This document shows, piece after piece, positions 33,831-42,720 of a stretch of DNA of 64,000 nt. Every line of letters starts with the position of its first letter. Position 1 is the first letter of the stretch. The DNA is from Lachnospiraceae bacterium JLR.KK002 (GTDB taxonomy: Bacteria > Bacillota > Clostridia > Lachnospirales > Lachnospiraceae): NCBI GenBank assembly GCA_036941025.1, contig JAYMNP010000001.1:992001-1056000 (forward strand), read 5' to 3'. Under the pieces are notes generated by a model, which was not told the DNA's origin, did not search any database, and was given only the letters and a program-made list of their open reading frames with translations. Made by a program: the position numbers and the translations under genes.

Positions 33831-35255
33831 ATGGTTTTCAGTTCATTGGTGTTTTTATGCATATTTTTTCCGATTGTATTTTGTCTGCACAGTGTGCTCC
33901 CTTCCGTGAAGCTGAGGAATGCCCTTTTAATTCTGGCCAGCCTGATATTTTATGCTTTTGGCGAGCCGGTTTACGTGGTTGTAATGGTGATAAGTGCATT
34001 CCTCAACTACCTGTGCGCAGTACTTATGGAAAAAATAAACCGGAAGGCGGTGCTGACCGGGGCAGTTGTGCTTAATATCGGGATGTTAAGCGTATTTAAG
34101 TATACCGGATTTTTTATCACAACCATAAACAGCCTGCTGCATGTACATATAAAAGTTCCTCAGATAACACTGCCCATCGGGATTTCCTTTTTCACGTTTC
34201 AGGCATTATCCTATGTGATTGACGTATACCGGGGGCAGGTGGAAGTACAGAGGAAATTCAGCAAAGTACTGCTGTATATATCGTTCTTCCCTCAGCTGAT
34301 TGCCGGACCCATTGTAAAATACAGGGACATTGCCCTGGAAATTGACAGCCGCAAAGTGGAATTGCCGGAAGCTGCCGCGGGGCTGAGACGCTTTATCTGC
34401 GGCCTGGCAAAAAAAGTATTAATTGCCAATACCATGGCCCTGACTGCGGACCGGGTATTTGCACAGGACATGGCTTCCCTGAATATTCTGGGGGCATGGC
34501 TTGGGGCAGTTGCCTATACCATGCAGATTTATTTTGATTTCAGCGGCTACAGCGATATGGCCATCGGTCTGGGACGGATGTTCGGTTTTCATTTCAGAGA
34601 GAACTTTGAATATCCTTACGGCTCCCTTACCATTCGGGAATTCTGGCGCCGCTGGCATATCTCCCTGTCCTCATGGTTTAAGGAATATGTATATATTCCT
34701 CTTGGGGGCAACCGGAAAGGAAAAGTGCGGACAGGACTCAATAAGATGACGGTATTCTTTCTGACCGGACTCTGGCATGGGGCCAACTGGACCTTTGTGG
34801 TATGGGGGCTGTTCCATGGGGCTTTCAGCTTTCTGGAAGAATTCGTACCATCCCTGAGGAAAGTGCCCCGTGTGCTGCTCCATGTGTATACCATGCTGGT
34901 GGTCACCGTGGGATTTGTAATCTTTCGGGCAGACACCTTAAGTCTGGCCTTTTGTTTCATTGGAAAAATGTTTACGGGCTTCACATGTTCAGCAGCTTCC
35001 ATGTCCTTTGTATGTCAGCAGATAACGCCTTTTTTCCTTGCCATGCTGCTGGCGGCTGTACTTGGATGTGCTCCGGTCCGTCCCCTTACCCTGCGGTTAA
35101 GAGACATTTCCGGAAAGGAGGAAGCGACTGCAGTGACTGCAAAAGAAAAGGCGGTGCAGGCAATGCTGTACCTGGCTGCGTTTGTACTGCTTCTGTGGTG
35201 TATCATCAGACTGTCAGGAGGTTCCTATAATCCCTTTATTTATTTCAGATTTTAG
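33831..35255 (+). CDS. MBOAT O-acyltransferase, AlgI/DltB-like
   Basis: 474 residues with about ten membrane spans. The MBOAT signature is present: FWRRWHISLSSWFKEYVYIP, then GNRKG, and the catalytic His in FLTGLWHGANWTFVVWG. Such proteins move an acyl, often acetyl, group across the membrane to a surface polymer. The next gene encodes a DHHW/AlgJ-like partner that completes transfer outside. AGGAG precedes the ATG. The acceptor could be an exopolysaccharide, peptidoglycan or teichoic acid; not determinable here. Confidence 0.9.
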   Translation: MVFSSLVFLCIFFPIVFCLHSVLPSVKLRNALLILASLIFYAFGEPVYVVVMVISAFLNYLCAVLMEKINRKAVLTGAVVLNIGMLSVFKYTGFFITTINSLLHVHIKVPQITLPIGISFFTFQALSYVIDVYRGQVEVQRKFSKVLLYISFFPQLIAGPIVKYRDIALEIDSRKVELPEAAAGLRRFICGLAKKVLIANTMALTADRVFAQDMASLNILGAWLGAVAYTMQIYFDFSGYSDMAIGLGRMFGFHFRENFEYPYGSLTIREFWRRWHISLSSWFKEYVYIPLGGNRKGKVRTGLNKMTVFFLTGLWHGANWTFVVWGLFHGAFSFLEEFVPSLRKVPRVLLHVYTMLVVTVGFVIFRADTLSLAFCFIGKMFTGFTCSAASMSFVCQQITPFFLAMLLAAVLGCAPVRPLTLRLRDISGKEEATAVTAKEKAVQAMLYLAAFVLLLWCIIRLSGGSYNPFIYFRF

Positions 35256-35297
35256 GAAAGTCGGCAGGTGAATGTCTGCGCGGAGAGGAGAATGTAT

Positions 35298-36692
35298 ATG
35301 AAGAAAAATTTGATATTCATCCTGGCCTGCATGGGAGTCTGTCTGCTGCCGCTGGCAGGGATGACCGTACATCCCACAACGGTGAGTACGGAGAACAGAA
35401 CAATGTCGGAGTTCCCGGATTTGAAAAAGAAGGATGGCTCCTGGAATTGGGATTTTTTCCGGGAATTCGAGGAATACTTCAATGAGCATTTCGCATTCCG
35501 CAATGAACTGGTCTATGCGGATGCGGTAATTCAGACTTCCCTGTTCCAGGTTTCCAGTGTGGATACCGTAACGTATGGAACAGACGGATGGCTGTATTAT
35601 ACGTCCACGCTGGATGATTATCTGGGAACCGGCAGGATGTCAGACCGGAAGATATACAGCCTTGCCCATAATCTTTCTCTGGTTCATCAGTATGTGGAAG
35701 AAGCCGGAAGCGATTTTCTTCTGGCAGTTCCGCCCAATAAAAATACATTGTACGGGGAACATATGCCCTGGTATGATTCCTGGATTGTAGATTCGGTGCA
35801 CAATGTGGATTTGCTGGCGCCAAAGCTGCGGGAACTTAAGATTCCCTGTGCGGATTTGCCGGAACTGTTTCGGAAGGAAGACGAGGTTCTGTATTTAAAA
35901 CGGGATTCCCACTGGAACGGGAAAGGAGCTGTCCTGGCATACAACTGCATGATGGATGAGCTGGGATACGTCCATGAAGATTATGGAGACACTCCTGTGA
36001 GACGGGCAAAAGATGAAGACGGAGATCTGAACCGAATGCTCTATACCCTGTACGGTGAGAAAGAACTCAATTACAGATACGATACAAAGCAGAAATATAC
36101 CTGTACCAACGGGGCGGAAAGCGTGGAAGCCCCATGGATTGAAACGGCGGGCGGAGCCGGAAACGGCACACTGCTTATGTTCCGTGATTCTTTTGGAAAT
36201 ACGCTGCTTCCTCTGTTTGCAGACCAGTTTGAAAAAGCCTGGTTTACGAAAGAGGTTCCCTATGGACTGGAGAGCCTGATGGAACAGTATCATCCGGATA
36301 CGGTGATATTTGAGAAAGTGGAGCGCAACCTTTCCGAATACATTGATATGCCGCCGATTATTTCCGGAATGGAGACGGAGATTTCACAGATTGAGGAAAC
36401 TCTGAAATCCGGCGCCACGGTTTCCCTGGAGTCACTGGATTATGATTTTAACTATTATAAAATCAGCGGAAAGGTGGAAAAAGAGCTTCTGGGAGATGAG
36501 ACAGACATTGTGGTACGGATTAATGACACGTATTACAGGCCCTATTATACCGGAGAAAATAGTTATGAACTCTATATGAAGAAAGAAGAAATACGGATTT
36601 GGCCGGCGGAGCTTGAGATACTGACAGAGGAGCAGGGAATTTACAGGTCAGTGCAGAGAAAGAACATAGAAGAAGGAGAATTACTGCCATGA
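35298..36692 (+). CDS. DHHW-family (AlgJ/AlgX-like) protein
   Basis: 464 residues from ATG 35298, chosen because GGAGAGGAG is then 7 nt away. An N-terminal signal anchor (LIFILACMGVCLLPLAG) is followed by the family opening TENRTMSEFPDL, FREFEEYFNEHFAFRN, TDGWLYY, and the SGNH-like RDSHWNGKGAVLAYN and MFRDSFGNTLLPLF. It probably performs the extracellular O-acetyl transfer fed by the MBOAT partner upstream. Ends 4 nt into the next gene. Confidence 0.85.
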   Translation: MKKNLIFILACMGVCLLPLAGMTVHPTTVSTENRTMSEFPDLKKKDGSWNWDFFREFEEYFNEHFAFRNELVYADAVIQTSLFQVSSVDTVTYGTDGWLYYTSTLDDYLGTGRMSDRKIYSLAHNLSLVHQYVEEAGSDFLLAVPPNKNTLYGEHMPWYDSWIVDSVHNVDLLAPKLRELKIPCADLPELFRKEDEVLYLKRDSHWNGKGAVLAYNCMMDELGYVHEDYGDTPVRRAKDEDGDLNRMLYTLYGEKELNYRYDTKQKYTCTNGAESVEAPWIETAGGAGNGTLLMFRDSFGNTLLPLFADQFEKAWFTKEVPYGLESLMEQYHPDTVIFEKVERNLSEYIDMPPIISGMETEISQIEETLKSGATVSLESLDYDFNYYKISGKVEKELLGDETDIVVRINDTYYRPYYTGENSYELYMKKEEIRIWPAELEILTEEQGIYRSVQRKNIEEGELLP

Positions 36693-37639
36693 AAATAATA
36701 AAAAAAATACTGACGTCCGGTCTGGCCGTCTTTTTTCTGATGGGGCTGTGCGCCTGCGGAAAGGTGACCGTTCAGATTAATGATGGAGGCGTTGTGACAG
36801 AGCTGGAGGTTTCCTCCTCAAAAACGGTGGAACAGGCTCTGGAGGAAGGAGAAATTGCATTAAATGAAGGGGATGAGGTAAGCCCTGCCTCAGACACAAA
36901 GGTTTCTGAGGCGCAGGAGATTGTGATTTCCAGAAAAAATACCGTCAGCCTTTCTATGGACGGGAAGACCAGAGAAGTGGAGATGGTTGGAGGAACCGTC
37001 GGCGATCTGCTGGAGCAGGAGAAAATCACCCTGGGAGAAAAGCAGCACGTGAATTATGCGCTGGACGAGTATCTGACAGATGGAATGGAAATTAAAGTTT
37101 CGTATTCTTTCAGTATTGAGGTTCAGTGCGACGGGAAGACTTACAGCCAGGACATGGAGGCGGAAACCGTCGGCGACGTGCTGAAAGAACTGAATATTAC
37201 ACCGGGGAAAGACGACCGGGTTACTCCGGCAGTCACCGAAGCAGTGACAGAAGGCATGAAAATTGTGGTAAACCGGGTGACCTTTGACACAGTTGTGGAA
37301 ACAGAGGAAACAGAGTACGAAACGGTATATGAAGACGACAGCTCCATGGCAAAAGGGCAGGAAGAAGTCAGTGTCAAAGGGGAGAACGGCCAAAAGGAAG
37401 TGACTTATAAAGTTACCTATGTGGACGGAGTTGAAGAATCCAGAGAAGTGGTAAGTGAAACTGTCACAAAAGAACCGGTTCATAAGGTCGTGAAAGTGGG
37501 AACAAAAGAATCATCATCCTCCGGCGGTTCCGGAAGAGAGATTGTATCGAAAAAGGCATTTTATGACTGCGACGGTTCCGGACACGGGTATTATGAAATC
37601 ACATATTCGGACGGAAGCGTGGAATATGAAGAATTCTGA
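36689..37639 (+). CDS. Lipoprotein with DUF348 repeats and a G5 domain
   Basis: 316 residues, overlapping the DHHW gene by 4 nt. A lipobox (LCAC near residue 19-22) predicts lipid anchoring outside the membrane. Three DUF348-like repeats follow, each of the form TVxxxLxExxI then GDxVxPA, as in YabE and RpfB. A G5 domain comes next (ETEETEYETVYEDDSSMAKG then VTYKVTYVDG). G5 domains bind N-acetylglucosamine-containing polymers. There is no lytic catalytic domain, so it may be an adaptor or polymer-binding part of the acetylation locus. Confidence 0.8.
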   Translation: MKIIKKILTSGLAVFFLMGLCACGKVTVQINDGGVVTELEVSSSKTVEQALEEGEIALNEGDEVSPASDTKVSEAQEIVISRKNTVSLSMDGKTREVEMVGGTVGDLLEQEKITLGEKQHVNYALDEYLTDGMEIKVSYSFSIEVQCDGKTYSQDMEAETVGDVLKELNITPGKDDRVTPAVTEAVTEGMKIVVNRVTFDTVVETEETEYETVYEDDSSMAKGQEEVSVKGENGQKEVTYKVTYVDGVEESREVVSETVTKEPVHKVVKVGTKESSSSGGSGREIVSKKAFYDCDGSGHGYYEITYSDGSVEYEEF

Positions 37640-37707
37640 GAGACTTCCCGATATAATGAGAAAATGAGATGAGGGCAGAACAGCGAGGGGCATTGCATCC
37701 GGAAAAG

Positions 37708-37752
37708 CTGCTGCACCGGCGGTTGAGAAGCCGACGGTGCAGCAGTTTTTTG
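37708..37752 (+). terminator. Strong rho-independent terminator
   Basis: GCTGCACCGGCGG / CCGACGGTGCAGC stem closed by a short loop and followed by TTTTTT. It ends the envelope operon and immediately precedes copy 1 of the dispersed intergenic repeat. Confidence 0.9.
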
Positions 37753-37840
37753 TCTTATAGGAAATACCGTGTTACTGCGATGTGTTAAAGTGTATGAATT
37801 TCCTGTAAGATAAAAACAAATATGCGCTGCACACATTCTT
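37753..37840. repeat. Dispersed intergenic repeat, copy 1
   Basis: Starts with TCTTATAGGAAAT (37753-37765) and has the inverted match ATTTCCTGTAAGA (37798-37810), then TAAAAACAAATATGCGC. Between the arms is TGTGTTACTG. Two further copies lie at 48939 and 63208, all just after a terminator T tract. No coding potential. Confidence 0.7.
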
Positions 37841-37870
37841 TTTTATATGGGGACGCCGCAAAATGCAGCT

Positions 37871-38518
37871 TTATCGTTCCGCAGTCTTTTTTGCCTGTTT
37901 CCGGGTCCGGACTGTTTCGATATGCAGCAGCAGACCCACTACGTCCACACAGCCAAGGGATGGAAGGACAGATTCCCCTTCTGACCGTTCCAGATCATAC
38001 ATTCGGCCGTTTTTACCCTTACGGATAGCAAAATATCCATGTTCGTCGAAGTCAGGTATATCGGAAGAAAATGTCTGTCCAATCACATGGTATTCGGGTG
38101 TTCCGGTGTCGGACGGGAGTTTTCTGGCCGCAAGATAGCAGCCTCTGCATTGGTGTTCCGGGCCATGCTGCCGGCAGTCTGCGGCTGCATAATAGAAATC
38201 TGCATTCCGGGACAGCCTGTCCAGAATGTTGCATGTGCCGGAATGCAGGATGGAATCGGCGGATTCTGTTGTTTTATCGGGGTCTGCAGGAATTTCGCAG
38301 GAAACGAAGCCTGAATGTTTCAGACAATGCTGTAAGAGATACGTCCGGATGGCTCCGGCCATACTGTGATATGGATGAATCTGTACCGTTTCCAGCATAT
38401 TCCGGATTTCCTCCGGAAGGATATTCCCCTCAAAAGAAACAGAATACAGCATTTCATCACTGGCAAAATCAAACCGGTATTTCCATGCACTTATGGATTT
38501 CAGAATTGTGTCTGGCAT
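37871..38518 (-). CDS. Uncharacterised 215-residue protein
   Basis: An intact frame opening with AAAGGAGG upstream on the minus strand. Soluble, with scattered cysteines and histidines (HGPEHQCRGCYLAA, then HIETVRTRKQ), and a hydrophobic-poor profile. The C-terminal DEHGYFAIRKGKNGRMYDL suggests a small beta-sheet module. No family is recognised. It is divergent from an XRE regulator, so it may be its target. Confidence 0.65.
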   Translation of the reverse strand: MPDTILKSISAWKYRFDFASDEMLYSVSFEGNILPEEIRNMLETVQIHPYHSMAGAIRTYLLQHCLKHSGFVSCEIPADPDKTTESADSILHSGTCNILDRLSRNADFYYAAADCRQHGPEHQCRGCYLAARKLPSDTGTPEYHVIGQTFSSDIPDFDEHGYFAIRKGKNGRMYDLERSEGESVLPSLGCVDVVGLLLHIETVRTRKQAKKTAER

Positions 38519-38635
38519 AATAAACCAACCTCCTTTTAAATTGTAGGAAAATCATAACATTTTTGGCGGGCTGCTTATTTTGCAGACAATTACGGACAGG
38601 TTTCCAAATAAAGTATATCATACTGTTGTAACTTG

Positions 38636-38678
38636 TCAACAATACAGGATTACAAACAAGGCACATTGTTGATATAAT
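38636..38678 (+). promoter_or_regulatory. Promoter with flanking operator, XRE gene
   Basis: TTACAA at 38650-38655, 17 nt, TATAAT at 38673-38678. The inverted repeat TCAACAAT (38636-38643) and ATTGTTGA (38665-38672) brackets the -35 box and abuts the -10 box, the expected place for autorepression by the XRE protein. Confidence 0.6.
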
Positions 38679-38708
38679 TTAACATCAAAAGGAAAGGTGG
38701 AGAGAATA

Positions 38709-39047
38709 ATGGATGTAGAACTGTGCCTGAAGGAAATGGGGAGAAGAATTATGGAGAGGAGGAAGGGCATGGGATTGACCCAGGAAGCCCTTGCTGAGAA
38801 AAGTGATCTGACGACCCAGTTTGTTTCTTATGCAGAGAGCGGAAAGAGAGGCATGAGACCTGAGAATCTGATGAAGATGGCAGAGGCATTGGGCGTCAGC
38901 ACAGATTACCTTCTTACCGGTGACATTATTGACAAGGATAAGCTGCTGTTGTCACACAAACTGGACAGGCTTACACCCCGGCAGGTCAGACTGGTGGAAA
39001 GTATTGTAGATGAGTGTATCCTTCTTTATGGAGGGGAGAATTTATAA
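38709..39047 (+). CDS. XRE-family regulator
   Basis: 112 residues from ATG 38709 with AGGTGGAG upstream. HTH_3 domain with RKGMGLTQEALAEKSDLTT and FVSYAESGKRGMRPENLM. Followed 130 nt later by an ImmA/IrrE-type peptidase gene; such pairs work as repressor and repressor-cleaving protease in stress or element control. No mobile element is visible here, so it may act as a chromosomal stress switch. Confidence 0.85.
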   Translation: MDVELCLKEMGRRIMERRKGMGLTQEALAEKSDLTTQFVSYAESGKRGMRPENLMKMAEALGVSTDYLLTGDIIDKDKLLLSHKLDRLTPRQVRLVESIVDECILLYGGENL

Positions 39048-39176
39048 TTACGGTTAAAACCCTTACGGTGTTGAAAGTGAAATTTTGTCGACAGTATTTT
39101 ACAAATGCAGATAAGAGAGGTATGTCATATTATTGGTAATTCCTGGATTTATCAGAAAAAAATGACGAGGTAAGGT

Positions 39177-39842
39177 ATGAAAAGCAATATTATTGAATTT
39201 CAGAACTACCAGAGAAAATGCCCTGCGGGCGTAAAATATACGAAAAGAGAGAAACGGAAGGATATTTCCAGAGCAGACAAAAAGAAAATAGAAGCTGCTG
39301 TACGTGAACTTTTACAGGAAAAAGGTGTGGAAGCGGCCGGAGGCGTGGACATCGTTTCCATTGCGAAACGGGAAGGGTTTCTGGTACAGAAGGTGTATCT
39401 TCCCCCGGAAACGGTGGGATTTCTGGCGGTCAACGAGGAAGAGTTTATTGAAGGAACCGAGAGCCACAAATGGATTGTAATCAACAGAGGATTTGTAAAT
39501 GCGGAAAACGAGGCGGGGCTGGAACTGAAAAAGAGCCGGTTTATCGCAGCCCACGAATACGGCCACTATATGCTGCACCGGGGAAATTTAAAGAAATTTG
39601 CCCATAAAGATACGGGAGAAAGCAGCAGCCGGGAGGATTTGGAGGCAGATTATTTTGCCAGAAGTATGTTAATGCCGCTGGATATTTTTCAGATGGTGTG
39701 CAGAATGCTGGCGGGAAGTATTTCCAGGTCTGAGGAGGAAGAAAACTATGACCGGAAAGTGGAATATCTGTCTGATATTTTCAAGGTGACGCAGGAGTGT
39801 GTCAGAAGGAGGCTGGAAGATTTGCTGGAGTTGTCCAATTAA
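39177..39842 (+). CDS. ImmA/IrrE-family metallopeptidase
   Basis: 221 residues with the M78 zinc motif HEYGHYMLH in RFIAAHEYGHYMLHRG and a later DLEADYFARSMLMP that supplies the third ligand and typical flank. N-terminal basic segment (KREKRKDISRADKKK). Probably cleaves the XRE repressor encoded just upstream after a signal. Ribosome site GAGGTAAGG. Intact. Confidence 0.85.
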   Translation: MKSNIIEFQNYQRKCPAGVKYTKREKRKDISRADKKKIEAAVRELLQEKGVEAAGGVDIVSIAKREGFLVQKVYLPPETVGFLAVNEEEFIEGTESHKWIVINRGFVNAENEAGLELKKSRFIAAHEYGHYMLHRGNLKKFAHKDTGESSSREDLEADYFARSMLMPLDIFQMVCRMLAGSISRSEEEENYDRKVEYLSDIFKVTQECVRRRLEDLLELSN

Positions 39843-39943
39843 TCGGGAATGCTTGCCAGAATCCGGTATTTTTATTATACTGTATGATAGTGAAAACAGT
39901 TTCAGAACAGCTTGTAAAGAGCCGGAAAGGAAAGGTGAGTCGT

Positions 39944-41215
39944 TTGCAGACAAAAGCAGTGCGCATTTATGGAGTAAAAGATTTAAGACTGGAGGAATTT
40001 GAACTTCCGGTTATGGGAGAAGATGAAATACAGGCCCGTATTATAACAGACAGTCTCTGCATGTCCACGTACAAAGTGGCGAATCAGGGAGCCCGGCATA
40101 AAAAACTGCCGGATAACCTGGCGGAGAATCCGGTCATTATGGGTCATGAATTCTGCGGTGTGATTGAGGCTGTGGGAAAGAAATGGCAGCATCTTTACAA
40201 ACCGGGGGATAAATTTGTGGCCCAGCCCAATCTGGGACGGGCAGATACCTTTTCTCTTGGATATTCTTTCCCTTATGTGGGCGGTGAAGCCACAAAAGTT
40301 ATTATTATGAATGAGGCCATGGAAAAGGGCTGTCTCCTTCCCTACCAGGGAGAGAGCTTTTTTGAGGGTGCCCTGGTGGAGCCCCTTTCCTGTGTGATTG
40401 CAGGCTTTAAAGCCAATTTCCATCTGAGGGACCGGAACGAATATGACCATACCATGGGAATCCGGGAGGGAGGCGCCATGGCCATTCTGGGCGGAACAGG
40501 CCCCATGGGTTCTCTGGCAGTGGATTACGCCGTCCACGGGGAAAAGAAGCCTTCGGTGCTGGTGGTGACCGGAAGCACGAAAGAGAAGCTGGAACGGAGC
40601 CGGAAGCTGTATCCTCCGGAGGAAGCAGAGAAACACGGCGTCTCCCTTCATTATGTATTAACGCCCAGAGAGAGCGATTTTGTGGAAGAATTAAAATCTC
40701 TGACGCCTGGAAATCAGGGATTTGACGATATTTTCCTGATGGTGGCGCAGGAATCCATGGTGACAAAAGCAGAAGCTCTGCTGGCACCGGACGGCTGCCT
40801 GAATTTCTTTGCAGGTCCCGCAGATTCCGGATTTTCCGCCCGGATGAATTTTTATAACCTGCATTATAATGCCACCCATTTTGTGGGCACCAGCGGAAGC
40901 AATACCCAGGATATGAAAGACGCCATTGCCTGTATTGAGAAGAAAACGGTCAATCTGGCCAAAATTGCCACTCATGTGATGGGGCTCAATGATGTGTGTG
41001 AATCTATTCTGAAAATTCCGGAACTGCCCGGCGGGAAGAAGATTGTCTACTCTCAGAAAAATTATCCCATTACAGATGTGGGGGCATTTTCAGAGCAGGA
41101 TGAGCTGGGAGCGGCTTTGAAAGCCCTGGTGGAGAAACATGACGGTCTGTGGAATGCAGAAGCGGAAGCATATTTTCTGGAGCATTGCCCCAATATTCAG
41201 GAAAATGCCGATTAA
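39944..41215 (+). CDS. Zinc-dependent medium-chain dehydrogenase
   Basis: 423 residues from a TTG start at 39944 that follows GGAAAGGTGAG. Zinc alcohol dehydrogenase layout: GHEFCGVIEAVGKKW, VEPLSCVIAGFKAN, and the nucleotide loop ILGGTGPMGSLAVDYA. The length, about 70 residues above common alcohol dehydrogenases, and the central segments resemble L-sorbose-1-phosphate reductase-like enzymes. Substrate is probably a sugar phosphate or polyol, but no sugar transport genes are adjacent, so it remains unassigned. Confidence 0.75.
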   Translation: MQTKAVRIYGVKDLRLEEFELPVMGEDEIQARIITDSLCMSTYKVANQGARHKKLPDNLAENPVIMGHEFCGVIEAVGKKWQHLYKPGDKFVAQPNLGRADTFSLGYSFPYVGGEATKVIIMNEAMEKGCLLPYQGESFFEGALVEPLSCVIAGFKANFHLRDRNEYDHTMGIREGGAMAILGGTGPMGSLAVDYAVHGEKKPSVLVVTGSTKEKLERSRKLYPPEEAEKHGVSLHYVLTPRESDFVEELKSLTPGNQGFDDIFLMVAQESMVTKAEALLAPDGCLNFFAGPADSGFSARMNFYNLHYNATHFVGTSGSNTQDMKDAIACIEKKTVNLAKIATHVMGLNDVCESILKIPELPGGKKIVYSQKNYPITDVGAFSEQDELGAALKALVEKHDGLWNAEAEAYFLEHCPNIQENAD

Positions 41216-41284
41216 ACGTTTCCCGTATTTATCCGATATAAGTAGTGACATGGAGTACAGATTTATTTCAGGGAGGAAACAGAT

Positions 41285-42007
41285 ATGAACACTAACGGAA
41301 TCGGAAATGCGTACGCGCAGGCTGCAGCCGCAGCGAAACCCAGGGAAACTGCCAGAACAGGAAGAACCGGACAGAAGGAAATCGGCAATCCTCAGTTAAG
41401 TGAGAAAGCGCAGAAATATTACGACCAGTTACAGAAGAAATTTTCCAATATGGATTTTATTCTGGTCAGCAAAGATAAGAAAGAAGAAGTGCAGGCAAAT
41501 GCCGCTCAGTACGGCGGAAACAGCAATAAGAGCCTGACAGTGCTGATTGATGAAGAGAAAATTGAGAAAATGGCTGAAGACCCGGCGTATCGTGAAAAAT
41601 ATGAGAAGATACTGCGGGGCGCAACCACTCAGTTTGCCCAGATGAAGAGTGATTTGGGAAGCAATGCAGATATGGTGAAATCCTTCGGCATGAAAGTGAA
41701 TGATGACGGAACAGCTTCTTTCTTCGCGGTAGTTGACAAATCTCTGGCAGCACAGAAGAAACGGATTGAGGACAAAGCAGAGCAGAGGAGAGAAGACAGG
41801 AAGAAAACGGACGCAAAAGAGCAAAAGGAACGGGCGGAGGAGAAACGTGCAGACGCTTTGAAAGATAAAGATGATACTGTGACGGTGACAGCTTCCTCCT
41901 GGGACGAACTTCTGCGGAAAATCAATGATACGGTGTCCGCTTATGGGGATGATGTAAGAACCAGAGAAGAGACCTGGGTGGGCGGCCGGTTTGATTACAG
42001 TATTTGA
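41285..42007 (+). CDS. DUF6033-family protein
   Basis: 240 residues starting after GGGAGG. The conserved family region begins about residue 38: LSEKAQKYYDQLQKKFSNMD, then FILVSKDKKEEVQANA. The C-terminal part is a lysine/glutamate-rich coiled coil and ends TWVGGRFDYSI. DUF6033 proteins are common in Lachnospiraceae and of unknown role. The protein is predicted to be cytoplasmic. A small companion gene follows. Confidence 0.8.
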   Translation: MNTNGIGNAYAQAAAAAKPRETARTGRTGQKEIGNPQLSEKAQKYYDQLQKKFSNMDFILVSKDKKEEVQANAAQYGGNSNKSLTVLIDEEKIEKMAEDPAYREKYEKILRGATTQFAQMKSDLGSNADMVKSFGMKVNDDGTASFFAVVDKSLAAQKKRIEDKAEQRREDRKKTDAKEQKERAEEKRADALKDKDDTVTVTASSWDELLRKINDTVSAYGDDVRTREETWVGGRFDYSI

Positions 42008-42097
42008 TTTTTATTCTGTCGGAACTGAATATGGATGGCGTACACGGAAGTGCAGAAAAAGGCAGGTAAATCTGACGAACGGAAAGGAGACTGGAGG

Positions 42098-42292
42098 ATG
42101 GAGGCAACGGAACAGATGAACGAAAACGGGCAGAAGAAAGTAGCAATTGACAAGTACATGAATCTTTTAAGAATCGAGAAATACGGGAAAGAAGAATTTA
42201 ATTTCCAGAAAAGAGCTGCAAAGGTGGAACTTCAAATCCTCGGAATCCCAACAGAAGAACTGGAAGCTGAAGCAGGTGAGCAGACGGAATAA
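42098..42292 (+). CDS. 64-residue small protein
   Basis: ATG 42098 is preferred over ATG 42035 because GGAAAGGAG lies 8 nt upstream. Charged and helical: VAIDKYMNLLRIEKYGKEE then AAKVELQILGIPTEEL. Probably in one transcript with the DUF6033 gene. No family recognised. Confidence 0.55.
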   Translation: MEATEQMNENGQKKVAIDKYMNLLRIEKYGKEEFNFQKRAAKVELQILGIPTEELEAEAGEQTE

Positions 42293-42349
42293 AGAAGGAA
42301 AAAGGCAGAGGGTGTCCGGATACATGGCACCCCCTGCATACAGACTTAT

Positions 42350-42598
42350 TTATTTTGTCTGTTCCCGCTCCTTTTTATTGCTCAGCATGTCGATTTCCAC
42401 TTCATTCGGGTGGGCAAAGGCACACTGGGGAAGGAAGTTGTAAACATCCAGATAGGAATCCAGTTCCGCGCTGGTCTGCGGCGGCCTCGGCACTGCGCCG
42501 GTACAGTCCATGACAGAACTTGCTTTTAAATAATCATAATTTTCATCATGCAGGTCAGGCACCGGATGGGTGTCTTTTTTTCTGTCCATTTCACTCAT
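42350..42598 (-). CDS. 82-residue uncharacterised protein
   Basis: Opens with AAGGAGGG upstream on the minus strand. Polar, with HPVPDLHDENYDYLKAS and PRPPQTSAELDSYLDVYNFL, and no membrane segment. Convergent with the preceding small gene and divergent from metF. The balanced codon use and good ribosome site support a real gene of unknown function. Confidence 0.6.
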   Translation of the reverse strand: MSEMDRKKDTHPVPDLHDENYDYLKASSVMDCTGAVPRPPQTSAELDSYLDVYNFLPQCAFAHPNEVEIDMLSNKKEREQTK

Positions 42599-42657
42599 AA
42601 AATCCCTCCTTACAGTAACAGTATGACGAAAAAAGGAATTTTTATGCGGCAGGCAGT

Positions 42658-42686
42658 TTGACTTTTACGGGATAAATCCTTATAAT
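42658..42686 (+). promoter_or_regulatory. Promoter of the methionine operon
   Basis: A -35-like hexamer ends at about 42663 and TATAAT lies at 42681-42686, a spacing of about 17 nt. The leader to the ATG is only about 30 nt, too short for a SAM or cobalamin riboswitch. Confidence 0.55.
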
Positions 42687-42720
42687 ATAAAAAAATTATA
42701 AGGATTCAGAGGCATAAAAT

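Noticed and set aside
34419..35002. Minus-strand frames inside the MBOAT gene
   Set aside because: These are shadows of a strongly conserved coding region; the MBOAT frame carries the motifs.
42599..42720. Riboswitch ahead of the methionine operon
   Set aside because: The promoter leaves a leader of about 30 nt, too short for SAM or cobalamin riboswitches, and no typical conserved core is visible.
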